A stretch of DNA of 64,000 nucleotides from Nostoc mirabile CHAB5784. Lineage in GTDB: Bacteria; Cyanobacteriota; Cyanobacteriia; Cyanobacteriales; Nostocaceae. Below are positions 9,547 through 18,786 of this stretch, piece by piece. The notes below the pieces were generated by a model. It worked only from the letters and a program-made list of their open reading frames with translations. It had not been told where the DNA came from and did not search any database. Made by a program: the position numbers and the translations under genes. The stretch is taken from assembly GCF_020829645.1 (NCBI RefSeq), contig NZ_JAIVFS010000016.1:1-64000 (forward strand), given 5' to 3'. Each line of letters opens with the position of its first letter. Positions within the stretch are counted from its first letter, which is position 1.

Positions 9547-10172
9547 TTAAAAGTATAAATCAAATAGCTCAATAAAGTTTTCTATTTTGAAGAACCAAAA
9601 CATATTATCAATGCAGCCAAAGCAATAGATTTCCCCATCGCTTTCCAGTATCATCACTCGGGAGTAAGCTGCCATCTCGACTGCTTGCTGTTGTTGCTCT
9701 GAAAGCTGAATTTTGTGACTAGCAGTAAAGCGCTCAATCCAGCCACGAACACGAGGAATGTCAATTGTAATCGGTTGACTTAAGCGCCCAGATATCAGTT
9801 GTGCTAGGTTTTGTTCAGTATGAAAGTAAGTTGGTTTGTAACACAGTAGGGTTTGGTCTGGGATTTTCTCTCTGATTAACTCATCCCTTAATGCCATATC
9901 TTTGATAGTCACGCTGATCGCATCTTCTGTTGGCTGGTGATCCTCAGTAGTCAGCAGTTTAATCACTGACTCAATCAGTTCTACTTGAGGTAAGTAACAA
10001 TGCCCGTCCTCGGCAGCTTCGCTCAAAGCATGAACAAGTCCAGCACAATATCTGAATTCGCTATCTGGTGCAACTCCCAAGTTACGGGCAATTTTATCAG
10101 CAGTCAGAAAACCGATCCCATAGATATCGGCTGCTAGCTGGTAGGGGTTATGGGTTACTGTAGCGTTCGTCG
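9547..10172 (-). pseudogene. RecD2-type helicase fragment
   Basis: The readable protein runs from NPYQLAADIYGIGFLTADKIA (helix-hairpin-helix region, upstream of the TTG at 10080) through RYCAGLVHALSEAAEDGHCYLP to LSEQQQQAVEMAAYSRVMIL, the usual lead-in to the Walker A loop. The expected GGPGTGKT is missing; after base 9648 the frame continues with unrelated residues to a stop at 9547. Both the N-terminal part and the whole motor domain are absent, so only about a quarter of a RecD2 gene survives. The right edge lies beside a short cyanobacterial repeat (about 10163-10192). Confidence 0.7.
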
Positions 10173-10192
10173 AAGACGTGCCGAAGGTATCG

Positions 10193-10619
10193 CTTCATCC
10201 TTATAGTATTGGAAATAAAGTTAATCTAGTACATCGATACTAGCTTACCAACTCAGCATTAATCTGAACGAAAACTCCTCAATGAAAAATACAGGAGTCA
10301 TAATTACGAGTGCGTGATTGGAGTAATTTTTGACAGGAGTGGCAATTTGTTTCCAGTCTTGGGAAAGCGGTCTTGACTTATATAAACGAAACAAGAGTAT
10401 AACATTAATTAATTAATACTCCTTGAACTCATGTTGTTTACGATAGATTACACAAGACAAACCATTAGGGTAGAGACTGAAAGAGTTAGCAATGGTAATG
10501 GAATGAGTAAAATTACAGTTGAAATATTAAAGTTTAGTCTCTATTGATGTAAATTTTTTTTTAGAATGCACTGATACCGATATTGTTAAGTTGATGTCTT
10601 TATTATTTTTGTTCAGTCA
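10193..10619. other. AT-rich gene-free region upstream of parA
   Basis: No protein-like frame is visible. It is AT-rich with runs such as TTAATTAATTAA (10405-10416) and probably holds the parAB promoter and possibly the centromere, but I could not find a convincing set of direct or inverted repeats. Confidence 0.35.
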
Positions 10620-11375
10620 ATGAGCAAGATCATTGCAGTTTTTAATCAGTCGGGTGGTGTCAGCAAAACCACTCTGACAATGAATTTAGGCTATCATTTG
10701 GCTCAAAGTAAGCAGAAAGTTTTATTAGTGGACATGGACCCCCAAGGTTCACTAACTGCTTTTATGGGATTAGAGCCATCTGATCTAGACAAAACAGTTT
10801 ATGAAGCTATTATCGGAGAAGAACCATTACCAATTCATCAGAATATACATGGGATGGATTTGGCCCCCGCAAATATAAACTTAAGTGGTGCAGAATTAGA
10901 ACTTGTAATAGCAGATATGCGAGATATTCGCCTGAAAGAGGCACTTGAACCAGTTCTCACACAATACAACTTCATTTTAATTGATTGTCCGCCAAGCCTC
11001 GGTATTCTTAGCTATATTAGCTTGGTGGCTGCCACTCACGTACTCATTCCTATTCAAACTGAATATAAAGCTTTAAAAGGAACAGAACTATTGTTAACAA
11101 CTATTGCTCGTGTTCGTTCACGTGCCAATAAAAAATTGAAAATTGCCGGAGTGGTTCCGACCATGTATGATAATCGAACTGGACAAGGCTCTCAAAGTTT
11201 ACAATCAATTACTAATTCTTTGTCAAAAATTGGCACGATTTATTCAGCTATTCCTCGCTCAGTAGTTTTCGCTGATGCTGCTCAAGAGCATATACCGTTA
11301 GCTCTTTATAATCCTAAGCATCCATCTGTCACTATTCTCAAACAGATTGCTCAAAGTTTGGAGACGTTGCCATGA
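10620..11375 (+). CDS. parA: ParA plasmid partition ATPase
   Basis: The 251-residue protein carries the deviant Walker A motif (NQSGGVSKTT, residues 8-17), the switch/Walker A' segment VLLVDMDPQGSLT and Walker B FILIDCPPSLG, the classic type I partition ParA set. It has no N-terminal DNA-binding extension, so it is the short (type Ib/chromosomal-like) form. It overlaps the start of parB by four bases (ATGA), so the pair is translationally coupled. Together they segregate plasmid copies using the nucleoid as matrix. Confidence 0.9.
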   Translation: MSKIIAVFNQSGGVSKTTLTMNLGYHLAQSKQKVLLVDMDPQGSLTAFMGLEPSDLDKTVYEAIIGEEPLPIHQNIHGMDLAPANINLSGAELELVIADMRDIRLKEALEPVLTQYNFILIDCPPSLGILSYISLVAATHVLIPIQTEYKALKGTELLLTTIARVRSRANKKLKIAGVVPTMYDNRTGQGSQSLQSITNSLSKIGTIYSAIPRSVVFADAAQEHIPLALYNPKHPSVTILKQIAQSLETLP

Positions 11376-12325
11376 GTCTGAAGAAGCGTGTTAGTCAACC
11401 TTATGAAATTAAAGGAGTTGATGCTTTATTTGGAGTTGAAGAAGCAGTAGACAATAGTAGTGCTGCTTTCCTTATCCCAATAGAACAAATTGTTTTACCA
11501 CATCAACAACCTCGCCGCTACTTTGCTCCTCAAGCCATGCATGAGTTAGTAGAGTCAATTAAACAGCATGGAATTCTTCAACCCCTTCTCGCCCGTCCTC
11601 GAAAGGATGGGAAATATGAACTAGTTGCAGGAGAACGTCGTTTCCAAGCGGCTAAAACTGCTCAATTAGAATTTGTACCTGCTGTTATTAGGGAAATGAC
11701 AGATGTTGAAGCACTTGAGCTAGCACTCTCGGAAAATCTCCAAAGAGAGGACTTAAACCCAATTGAGGAAACAGAGAGTATTGTTGCTCTCTTAGGATTA
11801 AAACTTAATCAAACTACAGAATCAGTAGTTGCTTTACTTCAATCAGCAGCTCATCCAGAACGAGAGGCTGTGGATAACGTTATCCACAGCCAAGAATGGC
11901 AGTCTCTACTTGAGGTATTTAACACAATCGGAAAGTTTTCCCCCGAAAGTTTTAGAACCAATCGTCTCCCATTACTAAAACTTCCTATAGATGTTATGGA
12001 AGCTCTCCGGTCAGGAGTAATCGAGTATACTAAAGCTAAAGTGATTGCGCGGATTAAGGATGAAGCCCTACGTAAATCATTACTATCTGATGCGATTCAA
12101 AGTAATTTATCTTTAAGTCAAATTAAAGAGCGTCTTGCTGAAATTCAAGCAAACATGCCTGCAAATACAGATAAAAAATCATCTTCTTTAAAAAAGAAGA
12201 TAGATGAAGCCTACAGTAAAGTAAAAAAATCAAAGGTTTGGGATAATCCCAATCAGCACAAGCGATTACAAAAAATATTAGTAGAACTTGAAGCCTTATT
12301 AGTTGAAAGCAGCGATGATAACTGA
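11372..12325 (+). CDS. parB: ParB partition protein
   Basis: The 317-residue protein has the ParB/Srx-type CTPase fold: IVLPHQQPRRYF, the helix ELVESIKQHGILQPLLAR, the hallmark GERRFQAAK, and ALSENLQREDLNPIEE. A central HTH region (ALRSGVIEYTKAKVIARIKD) and a basic C-terminal dimerisation segment follow. It is the centromere-binding partner of the adjacent ParA. Oddly, its coding sequence contains a 26-base perfect palindrome holding two DnaA-box-like sites (11866-11891). Confidence 0.9.
   Translation: MSLKKRVSQPYEIKGVDALFGVEEAVDNSSAAFLIPIEQIVLPHQQPRRYFAPQAMHELVESIKQHGILQPLLARPRKDGKYELVAGERRFQAAKTAQLEFVPAVIREMTDVEALELALSENLQREDLNPIEETESIVALLGLKLNQTTESVVALLQSAAHPEREAVDNVIHSQEWQSLLEVFNTIGKFSPESFRTNRLPLLKLPIDVMEALRSGVIEYTKAKVIARIKDEALRKSLLSDAIQSNLSLSQIKERLAEIQANMPANTDKKSSSLKKKIDEAYSKVKKSKVWDNPNQHKRLQKILVELEALLVESSDDN
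11866..11891. promoter_or_regulatory. 26-base perfect palindrome with head-to-head DnaA-box-like 9-mers inside parB
   Basis: Bases 11869-11877 read TGTGGATAA and 11880-11888 read TTATCCACA, the consensus DnaA box, in inverted orientation around CG, with both flanks also symmetrical (GGC / GCC). It encodes EAVDNVIHS in ParB. Chance occurrence of a 26-base perfect palindrome is very low. Confidence 0.6.
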
Positions 12326-12746
12326 AACTACATTTATTATGGCAATCAGCATTCCTAAACTAATTCATTCAAAAGAGGCAAACAGCGATTAGATTACTTC
12401 TCTTGCATAAAAAATCTCAAGTCTCAAGCAATAGCCTCTCGAAACGACCAATTTCTCGTAGATAAATTCCAAGTGTATCAGAGCCAAAGCTCGCCATCTT
12501 GCAAGAAAATAAATTGGTAACAGAGATTTTGACGGTAAAGTGTAAATCAAAGAGTCAACGATGATCTAAATTAATTTTTGAATCTGGCCGATCGCTCTGG
12601 CTTTGGTGTACTCAACGCCGCGTACAGTTCCGAATGGCACAGCAATGCCTATTTTACACAAGTTTCTGTGCGATGGTTCAAGCGCCACTTTAAGAGCGAT
12701 CGCTTTGCGAAAAAGAAAGTGAAAATTCTTGAACCGATACATCCAG
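12326..12746 (+). other. Region between parB and the next small gene
   Basis: Mostly non-coding. A TTG-started frame at 12578-12781 gives 66 residues with a protein-like centre but no family and no ribosome binding site; it overlaps the better-supported gene at 12747. It contains one HIP1 octamer (near 12701). Confidence 0.35.
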
Positions 12747-13004
12747 ATGAATCAAAAACAATTAGAAGACTCCATTTTTGAATCAATCTTTGAGGCTGTT
12801 TCTGATGGTAGTCAACGAGAGTGGACTGATGAGGAAAAATTAGCTGCCGTAAGTGATATTGATCTTTTTCACCAACTCAAATGCTGGGCAGACAACAGCC
12901 TCAGTGATAGTTGTTGGCATGAGGCTAATTACCATTTAGTGAATAGTAGTTTATCCAAATCTTCCTTACATGGTGAGGAAGAAAAAACATACATATCTTT
13001 TTAG
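12747..13004 (+). CDS. Small hypothetical acidic protein, 85 aa
   Basis: I prefer the ATG at 12747 (MNQKQLEDSIFESIFEAVSDG) over the in-frame ATG 18 bases upstream because the protein-like, acidic helical text begins there. The protein is soluble, has two cysteines in the middle (LKCWADNSLSDSCWHE) and no recognised domain. It ends 9 bases before the next small gene, which has a strong ribosome binding site, so the two are probably co-transcribed. Confidence 0.5.
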   Translation: MNQKQLEDSIFESIFEAVSDGSQREWTDEEKLAAVSDIDLFHQLKCWADNSLSDSCWHEANYHLVNSSLSKSSLHGEEEKTYISF

Positions 13005-13013
13005 GAGGGAAAA

Positions 13014-13214
13014 ATGAAATTTAACATTTATTATGACGATAGCGAATATGCAAGGGTAATGGGGAATCCAGTCTTAGGCGTTGTCGAGGCTGGTTGTAAA
13101 GATGAAGCCGAAATTTTGGCCTCTAAAAATGGTTTAGGAGGAACTGCTGGTGTATGGGCTGTAGAAGTCCAACAAGACCAAGAGTGGAAGCAACACCTAA
13201 ACAGTCTTAATTGA
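13014..13214 (+). CDS. Small hypothetical protein, 66 aa
   Basis: A strong AGGAGG ribosome binding site sits 6 bases before the ATG. The product (starts MKFNIYYDDSEYARV) is soluble, with an alpha/beta look and a Gly-rich segment GLGGTAG. It follows the 12747 gene by 9 bases. No family recognised; the good translation signal is the main support. Confidence 0.6.
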   Translation: MKFNIYYDDSEYARVMGNPVLGVVEAGCKDEAEILASKNGLGGTAGVWAVEVQQDQEWKQHLNSLN

Positions 13215-13337
13215 ACTAGTTAAGATCATCGCTTTGTCATATCAGGCGATCACATGAACATTTAAGACAGCGATCGCTCTTTCTTGATTGCCAAAAATTT
13301 ATATACAACAAAATAACTCACTTTTACAACTAGATGT

Positions 13338-13363
13338 AAACGGCTACGCCGAAGCAAAAGTGA
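13338..13363. repeat. 26-base dispersed direct repeat, copy 1
   Basis: AAACGGCTACGCCGAAGC followed by (A/G)AAAGTGA recurs at 14135-14160 with one mismatch, in the same orientation, each copy shortly upstream of a gene (13446 and 14180). It resembles the short interspersed repeats common in Nostoc genomes. Confidence 0.6.
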
Positions 13364-13445
13364 GAGTTGCAGCGACCAAACACACGCTTCAAACCCAACT
13401 GCAATTCTCAACACATTGAAAAATTACAAATCTTCGGAGTTAATC

Positions 13446-13901
13446 ATGGATATTCAATCAGTTCTTAACCTCATGATTCAAGCACTCGTCATGAGCTTTG
13501 TCGCGCTGATGGTTTTCGATTTAGTTGGCGGCTTGTGGGTTGTACCGTTACCCCCTGCTAGATGGCAACCGCCCGTTATTGAACAGTCCACCGAGAGAGG
13601 AGTCGCAACACGACTTACTCTGCAAGAGAATATTCCTCATGTCACTCCCCTAGCTCCACAGTTCGAGCAAATTCCTGACCCCTGGAGTTTGGAAGCAGCA
13701 CCAGTAAATCCCGTTTCTGCACAATCGGTTATTATCTCATTCCCTACACTGCGACTGCTGCCACCAGCCCAAGAAGTACAGATATCCAAACCCAAGAGGG
13801 CTAGAGCAAAATCGTCCACGCCTCCCAAATCCGCCTCAACGAGTACTAAGCGCCAACCCACCAAATCGCGCAAGATAACTGCACAAAATGTAGGGGTTTA
13901 A
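13446..13901 (+). CDS. Hypothetical membrane-anchored protein, 151 aa
   Basis: I choose the ATG at 13446 rather than the TTG at 13416. One hydrophobic segment (SVLNLMIQALVMSFVALMVF, about residues 4-23) acts as signal anchor, followed by a Pro-rich region and a basic Ser/Thr/Lys-rich tail (KPKRARAKSS to KRQPTKSRK). This is the layout of a single-pass protein with a disordered, possibly nucleic-acid-binding tail. No family recognised. Confidence 0.5.
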   Translation: MDIQSVLNLMIQALVMSFVALMVFDLVGGLWVVPLPPARWQPPVIEQSTERGVATRLTLQENIPHVTPLAPQFEQIPDPWSLEAAPVNPVSAQSVIISFPTLRLLPPAQEVQISKPKRARAKSSTPPKSASTSTKRQPTKSRKITAQNVGV

Positions 13902-13943
13902 ATCCCCGGTTTCTATCAAGCCACAAGTGTTGTAACGGGGATT

Positions 13944-14034
13944 TATACCAATTCGCAATTCGCAATTAAAAAACTTAGAGATACTTGCCTTTTAGGGTTT
14001 ACATCTGTTTCATAATTTTAGTGAATTGGTATTA
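13944..14034. repeat. MITE-like element with ACCAATTC termini
   Basis: The left end TATACCAATTC (13944-13954) pairs with the right end GAATTGGTATTA (14023-14034). A further long inverted repeat, about 13948-13964 with 14075-14091 (ACCAATTCGCAATTCGC and its complement), spans a slightly larger unit. Such non-coding elements are frequent in filamentous cyanobacteria. Confidence 0.6.
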
Positions 14035-14134
14035 GACCCTGCCACAACACGGAAAAAGCGAATTGCGCTCATGCGCGAATTGCGAATTGGTTTAACAATG
14101 GGCGATCACTCTTGTTGATTTAACGACTGTCAAC

Positions 14135-14160
14135 AAACGGCTACGCCGAAGCGAAAGTGA
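14135..14160. repeat. 26-base dispersed direct repeat, copy 2
   Basis: Second copy of the repeat at 13338-13363, ending 19 bases before the large methyltransferase-helicase gene; 25 of 26 bases agree. Confidence 0.6.
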
Positions 14161-14179
14161 TGTATTCATATATATAGAT

Positions 14180-17100
14180 ATGGTCAGCCTCATCGCTACA
14201 CAAGGGACTCTCTTTGACCTGCAAACAGTTCTGGACTATGGGCAATCTATACTAAATATTGCTCAAGAACTCGCCAAATCACTGATTGAGCAACGGGCTA
14301 TTTCCACCAAAACGATTCAAGCCCAAATGAATCGCCACTTCCACGGCACTGCAGCAGAGGGGGCGTGGCAGTGGAAAGATGCTTACGAAGCTGTGGAAGT
14401 GGCGGCAATCTTGTACTTGCGGCATAAAGGATTGTCCACCAATCCGTTAGAGGAACTGCAACTAATTGAAAGTCTCTGCCCGACGCACACACGCCGCAGC
14501 GAACAACAATTGCAACTTCAGCAGTTTTCTACCCCGTTGTCTTTGGCGTACTTGGTGGCATTGGCAGGGCAAGTTACCAGCAATGACTTAGTGCTTGAAC
14601 CCAGTGTTGGTACTGGGATTATAGCCCAATTTGCTAAACTACAGGGCGCGAGTCTGATGCTGAATGAACTTGCACCCGATAGATCGAAGATTCTGCGTCG
14701 GCTGTTCCCTGGCGTTCCTTTGTTTTCGGTAAATGCCGAGCAGATTAACGACTATCTGGCTGGTAAAACTCAGCCTTCTGTAGTCTTAATGAATCCACCT
14801 TTTTCCGCATCACCCAAAGTCAACAGTCGCAATCCTGATGCTACGCCACGGCATATCAACTCGGCGTTGCATAGGTTGTGCGATCGCGGAAGACTCGTAA
14901 CTATTAGTGCTAACTGGTTTTCTCCAGCTAATCCTACTTGGCGAGATACCTTTATTAAGATGCAGGAGAAGGCAACAGTAGTGCTTTCGGTGGGAATCAA
15001 CGGCAAGGTCTACGGCAAACACGGAACTCACATTGATACTCGATTGACGGTCATCGACAAAGTTCCGACTGCTGACTCAACAGACATAACTTGTATTGAT
15101 GATACCGTTGAACTGGGAGAATTGGGGACGCTGATTGAGCAACTACCACCGCGACCAGTATGGGAACGAATTACTCCAAATACTCAAGCTTCGGTTTCAA
15201 AAGCGGTTCGTTTAAGTCCCGTTAAGCCGGAGTCCACTCTATCAGCGCCAGTCACTCAAACATTATCCCAATTTCTTGATGTTGCACCCTTAAACTATGA
15301 GGTGATTGAGTGGGCTGCAAACGAAGGGTTGAAAGATACCCTTTACGAAACCTATTGTCCACAGCGCTTGAAACTATTGAATGCACTACCACACCCTTCA
15401 CTCCTTTGCGAAAGTGCAGCCTTAGCCCTAGTGTCTCCACCGGCTCCCACTTACAGACCGCATCTACCTCAGCATATTGTGACTCAAGGCTTGCTGTCAG
15501 AAGCACAGCTTGAGAGCGTGATCTATGCAGGTCTTGCACATAGCGAATTTCTCTCAGGTTCTTACTTGGTAGACGATTCCTGGGATAATGTAACTGTAGC
15601 GGCAACTGGCTCAGAAAACGCTGTGCAATTCCGTCGCGGCTGGTTCTTGGGCGATGGCACGGGCGCTGGTAAAGGTAGACAAGTTGCGGGTATCGTTCTT
15701 GACAATTGGTGTCAGGGGCGAAGGAAAGCAATCTGGGTATCAAAAAGTTCTGCCCTAATTGAGGATGCCCGTAGAGACTGGTGTGCGCTTGGAGGTAGTG
15801 AAAAAGATATCATTGACCTGGGCAACATCAAGCTAGGCAAACCCATCCCCTTCACCCAAGGCATCCTATTCTGCACCTACTCGACTCTGCGCTCACTTCA
15901 TAATGGTAAAAGTCGGCTCAAGCAAATTGTTGAGTGGGCAGGAGCAGACTTTGATGGGGCAATAGCCTATGATGAGTGCCACAGCATGGGCAATGCGATG
16001 GCGCAGTCGGGGACACTTGGCTTAGTGAGTGCATCACAACAGGGCATTGTCGGGCTGCGATTGCAAAATGCACTACCTCTTGCACGGGTGATTTACGTGT
16101 CGGCAACCGGAGCCACAAAAGTCTCAAACCTCTCCTACGCCAATCGCTTGGGACTTTGGCAGACTGGTGATTTCCCGTTTACCTCCCGTGAGGATTTTGT
16201 AGAATCAATCGAAGTCGGCGGTATTGCAGCAATGGAGGTTGTTGCTAGGGATTTAAAAGCACTAGGTCTGTATCTCGCACGGAGTCTCTCATTCGACGGC
16301 GTAGAATATGACACATTAGAAATTGAGTTAACACCGACTCAGGAAAGGATTTACGATAGCTATGCAGACGCTTTTCAGGTTATTCATAATAACTTACACA
16401 AAGCTTTGGAAGCTTGTAACATCTCAGGCTCGAAAACATATAATCGAGCCGCTAAAATGTCTGCAATGTCTCAGTTTGAATCACATAAGCAAAGGTTCTT
16501 TAACCATTTGCTCACGGGTATGAAATGCCCACAGCTAATTAAAGCTATCGAGCAGGATATCGCCCAAGGTCATGCCGTTGTTATCCAAATCGTATCGACT
16601 AATGAGGAGTTGCTTAAGCGCCGACTCAATCAGGTTCCCGCAGAGGAATGGAAGGATTTGAACCTTGATTTAACACCAAGGGAGTATGTGATGGATTACC
16701 TGTTAAGTGCGTTTCCTGTCCACTTACATGAGATTCATTCATCGTCTGAAGGTGAAGAACGCTCCGAACCAGCCTTTGATGCTGATGGCTCACCCATTGT
16801 ATCTGCTGAAGCTATGGCCTTACGCGATGCCTTAGTCGATAAGTTAGCAAGTCTTGACCCTATTCCCGGTGCATTAGAGCAATTGCTTTGGCACTTCGGT
16901 CACAAGCAAGTTGCTGAAGTTACCGGACGGAGTAAGCGAGTCCTCAAGGATGATTCCGGGCGTTTATTTGTGGATTCACGGGGTGCGGGTGCTAACATTG
17001 CCGAGACTAACGCATTCATGGGGGGAGATAAGCTGATTCTCATCTTCTCTGATGCGGGAGGGACGGGGCGAAGTTACCATGCTGACCTTAACGCGGCGAA

Positions 17101-18448
17101 TCGTCGGCGGCGATCGCACTACCTACTCGAAGCCGGTTGGAGGGCGGACAATGCGATTCAAGGGCTTGGGCGATCGCACCGGACTAACCAAGCATCAGCA
17201 CCAGTGTTCCGTCCTGTGACTACTAACGTCAGAGGTGAACGCCGATTCATCTCTACCATTGCTCGACGCTTGGACAGTTTGGGCGCACTCACTCGCGGAC
17301 AGAGGCAAACTGGGGGTAATGGCATCTTTGATGCTAAAGATAACCTAGAATCTCAGTATGCTGAGTATGCTTTGTACGAACTGTTTAAACAGATTTTCCA
17401 AGGTCGATTTGTCCAAGTTCCACTAGGAATGTTTGAGGCAATGACTGGACTTAGCCTCACCTCCCACGAAGGCGGTATGAAAATCGACTTACCACCTTTG
17501 CGTCAGTTCCTGAATCGGCTGCTGGCTTTGAGAATTGGGATGCAGAACTTAATTTTTGAGAGGTTTGAATTGCTGTTAAGTCAACAGATTGAAACAGCGA
17601 TCGCCGCAGGTGTCTTTGAGCTTGGTGTTGAAACTCTTCGGGCTGAACGGTTTACCATCGAAAGCCAGGAAGCAGTTTATACTTATCCTGCTACTGGTAG
17701 TGTGACCAACTATCTCTTGATTGAGCGTCTTCAAAAGAACAACATTCAAACTGCTCTTGAAGCAGTGGATTCGGCTACCAAGTACCAGGGACGGCTGATG
17801 GTAAATGAGAAATCTGGTCAAGCCGCAGTATCTATTCCTACTCACAGTATATTTGATGCTGAAGGTGGGGTAGTGCCACGGGTTTTGCTGGTGCGACCAC
17901 AGAAAGAAACTCGCGTACCTGTTGACAATCTTTTATCGTCAACTTGGAAGCAGGTTTCAACAGAGGCGTTCGTCGCGGCGTGGTCAAAGGAAGTAGATCA
18001 ATTGCCCAAGTTTACCACCGACCACATTCACCTGATAACAGGAATACTTCTACCTATCTGGAAAATCCTGCCACAGCAGAACAATCGAGTATTTCGATTG
18101 CAATTAACTAATGGAGAGAAAGTACTGGGTCGTGTAATCAGTGCGGAGAATATTCGTGCTGTTGCTGAACAATTGGGATTGAAGAATAAGCTCTTAAGTC
18201 CACAAGAATTAGTAAGCCTTGTGCTTAATAAGCGGTATTCACAACAATTACCAGGAGGAGTAACCTTACGCTGTTCCTCTATTGCTGATGAGCGGCGGAT
18301 TGAGCTAGTGAATGCTTTATCGTTGGCTGACAGGCTTGTGGCTGTTGGTTGCTTTACCGAAATCATTCAATGGAAAAAGCGAGTATTCATTCCAACTAAT
18401 GATAAAGCACCGTCAATTTTAGCTGCTGTGATTCAGATTCTTGGATGA
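14180..18448 (+). CDS. N6-adenine methyltransferase-like domain fused to Strawberry-notch-type helicase
   Basis: The 1422-residue protein joins two modules. Residues about 110-300 form an adenine methyltransferase-like domain with the SAM-binding loop LEPSVGTGIIAQFA (about 153-166) and the catalytic NPPF at about 205-208. From about residue 440 comes a superfamily 2 helicase: Walker A-like GDGTGAGKGRQ (about 490-500), DECH box (AYDECHSMGNAM, about 597), YVSATGA motif III, and the conserved C-terminal SBNO segment with GRSHRTNQAS. Phage P1 DarB, which is injected to protect DNA from restriction, has the same methyltransferase-helicase plan, so an anti-restriction role on transfer is a reasonable inference, not shown. 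A clear terminator follows directly. Confidence 0.85.
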   Translation: MVSLIATQGTLFDLQTVLDYGQSILNIAQELAKSLIEQRAISTKTIQAQMNRHFHGTAAEGAWQWKDAYEAVEVAAILYLRHKGLSTNPLEELQLIESLCPTHTRRSEQQLQLQQFSTPLSLAYLVALAGQVTSNDLVLEPSVGTGIIAQFAKLQGASLMLNELAPDRSKILRRLFPGVPLFSVNAEQINDYLAGKTQPSVVLMNPPFSASPKVNSRNPDATPRHINSALHRLCDRGRLVTISANWFSPANPTWRDTFIKMQEKATVVLSVGINGKVYGKHGTHIDTRLTVIDKVPTADSTDITCIDDTVELGELGTLIEQLPPRPVWERITPNTQASVSKAVRLSPVKPESTLSAPVTQTLSQFLDVAPLNYEVIEWAANEGLKDTLYETYCPQRLKLLNALPHPSLLCESAALALVSPPAPTYRPHLPQHIVTQGLLSEAQLESVIYAGLAHSEFLSGSYLVDDSWDNVTVAATGSENAVQFRRGWFLGDGTGAGKGRQVAGIVLDNWCQGRRKAIWVSKSSALIEDARRDWCALGGSEKDIIDLGNIKLGKPIPFTQGILFCTYSTLRSLHNGKSRLKQIVEWAGADFDGAIAYDECHSMGNAMAQSGTLGLVSASQQGIVGLRLQNALPLARVIYVSATGATKVSNLSYANRLGLWQTGDFPFTSREDFVESIEVGGIAAMEVVARDLKALGLYLARSLSFDGVEYDTLEIELTPTQERIYDSYADAFQVIHNNLHKALEACNISGSKTYNRAAKMSAMSQFESHKQRFFNHLLTGMKCPQLIKAIEQDIAQGHAVVIQIVSTNEELLKRRLNQVPAEEWKDLNLDLTPREYVMDYLLSAFPVHLHEIHSSSEGEERSEPAFDADGSPIVSAEAMALRDALVDKLASLDPIPGALEQLLWHFGHKQVAEVTGRSKRVLKDDSGRLFVDSRGAGANIAETNAFMGGDKLILIFSDAGGTGRSYHADLNAANRRRRSHYLLEAGWRADNAIQGLGRSHRTNQASAPVFRPVTTNVRGERRFISTIARRLDSLGALTRGQRQTGGNGIFDAKDNLESQYAEYALYELFKQIFQGRFVQVPLGMFEAMTGLSLTSHEGGMKIDLPPLRQFLNRLLALRIGMQNLIFERFELLLSQQIETAIAAGVFELGVETLRAERFTIESQEAVYTYPATGSVTNYLLIERLQKNNIQTALEAVDSATKYQGRLMVNEKSGQAAVSIPTHSIFDAEGGVVPRVLLVRPQKETRVPVDNLLSSTWKQVSTEAFVAAWSKEVDQLPKFTTDHIHLITGILLPIWKILPQQNNRVFRLQLTNGEKVLGRVISAENIRAVAEQLGLKNKLLSPQELVSLVLNKRYSQQLPGGVTLRCSSIADERRIELVNALSLADRLVAVGCFTEIIQWKKRVFIPTNDKAPSILAAVIQILG

Positions 18449-18453
18449 AATTT

Positions 18454-18484
18454 GTAGCCACTCAACAAAAGTGGCTACTTTTTC
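18454..18484 (+). terminator. Rho-independent terminator of the helicase gene
   Basis: A perfect stem GTAGCCACT / AGTGGCTAC with a 7-base loop is followed by TTTTTC, beginning 5 bases after the stop codon. Confidence 0.85.
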
Positions 18485-18597
18485 GATTTGACTATCCCAC
18501 TTTCAACTGCAAATAAAAAACCTGTGCAAGCTCTAGATTAGCTGTCTCCATAGCTTTTTTCTCCTTTTTTATTGCTGAAAATGGCTATTTTAAGTTG

Positions 18598-18775
18598 AAG
18601 AAGGCAGGAGGCAGGAGGTCAATTACAGGGGATTCTGACAAGAACAGTAATTTTAGACCGCTAAATCTACGATTTAGCGGGGATCTTAAACCCAAGTTAG
18701 CAAGGCAAAAAGGCAAAATTTAAAACTTATTCTTTCCTCCAGCAAGAACTGCCCTCTGCCTTCTGCCTTGCCGGA
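18598..18775. repeat. Inverted repeat with GGCAGGA/CTGCC-rich arms
   Basis: Left arm about 18598-18619 (repeats of GGCAGGA) and right arm about 18748-18772 (repeats of CTGCCTT/CTGCC) flank roughly 130 bases. Layout matches the elements at 228-351 and 36304-36503. Confidence 0.5.
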
Positions 18776-18786
18776 GGCAGATAAAT

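Noticed and set aside
12578..12781. 67-codon frame with TTG start before the 12747 gene
   Set aside because: Overlaps a better-supported gene, has no ribosome site, and its start is arbitrary; kept only as a remark under the intergenic entry.
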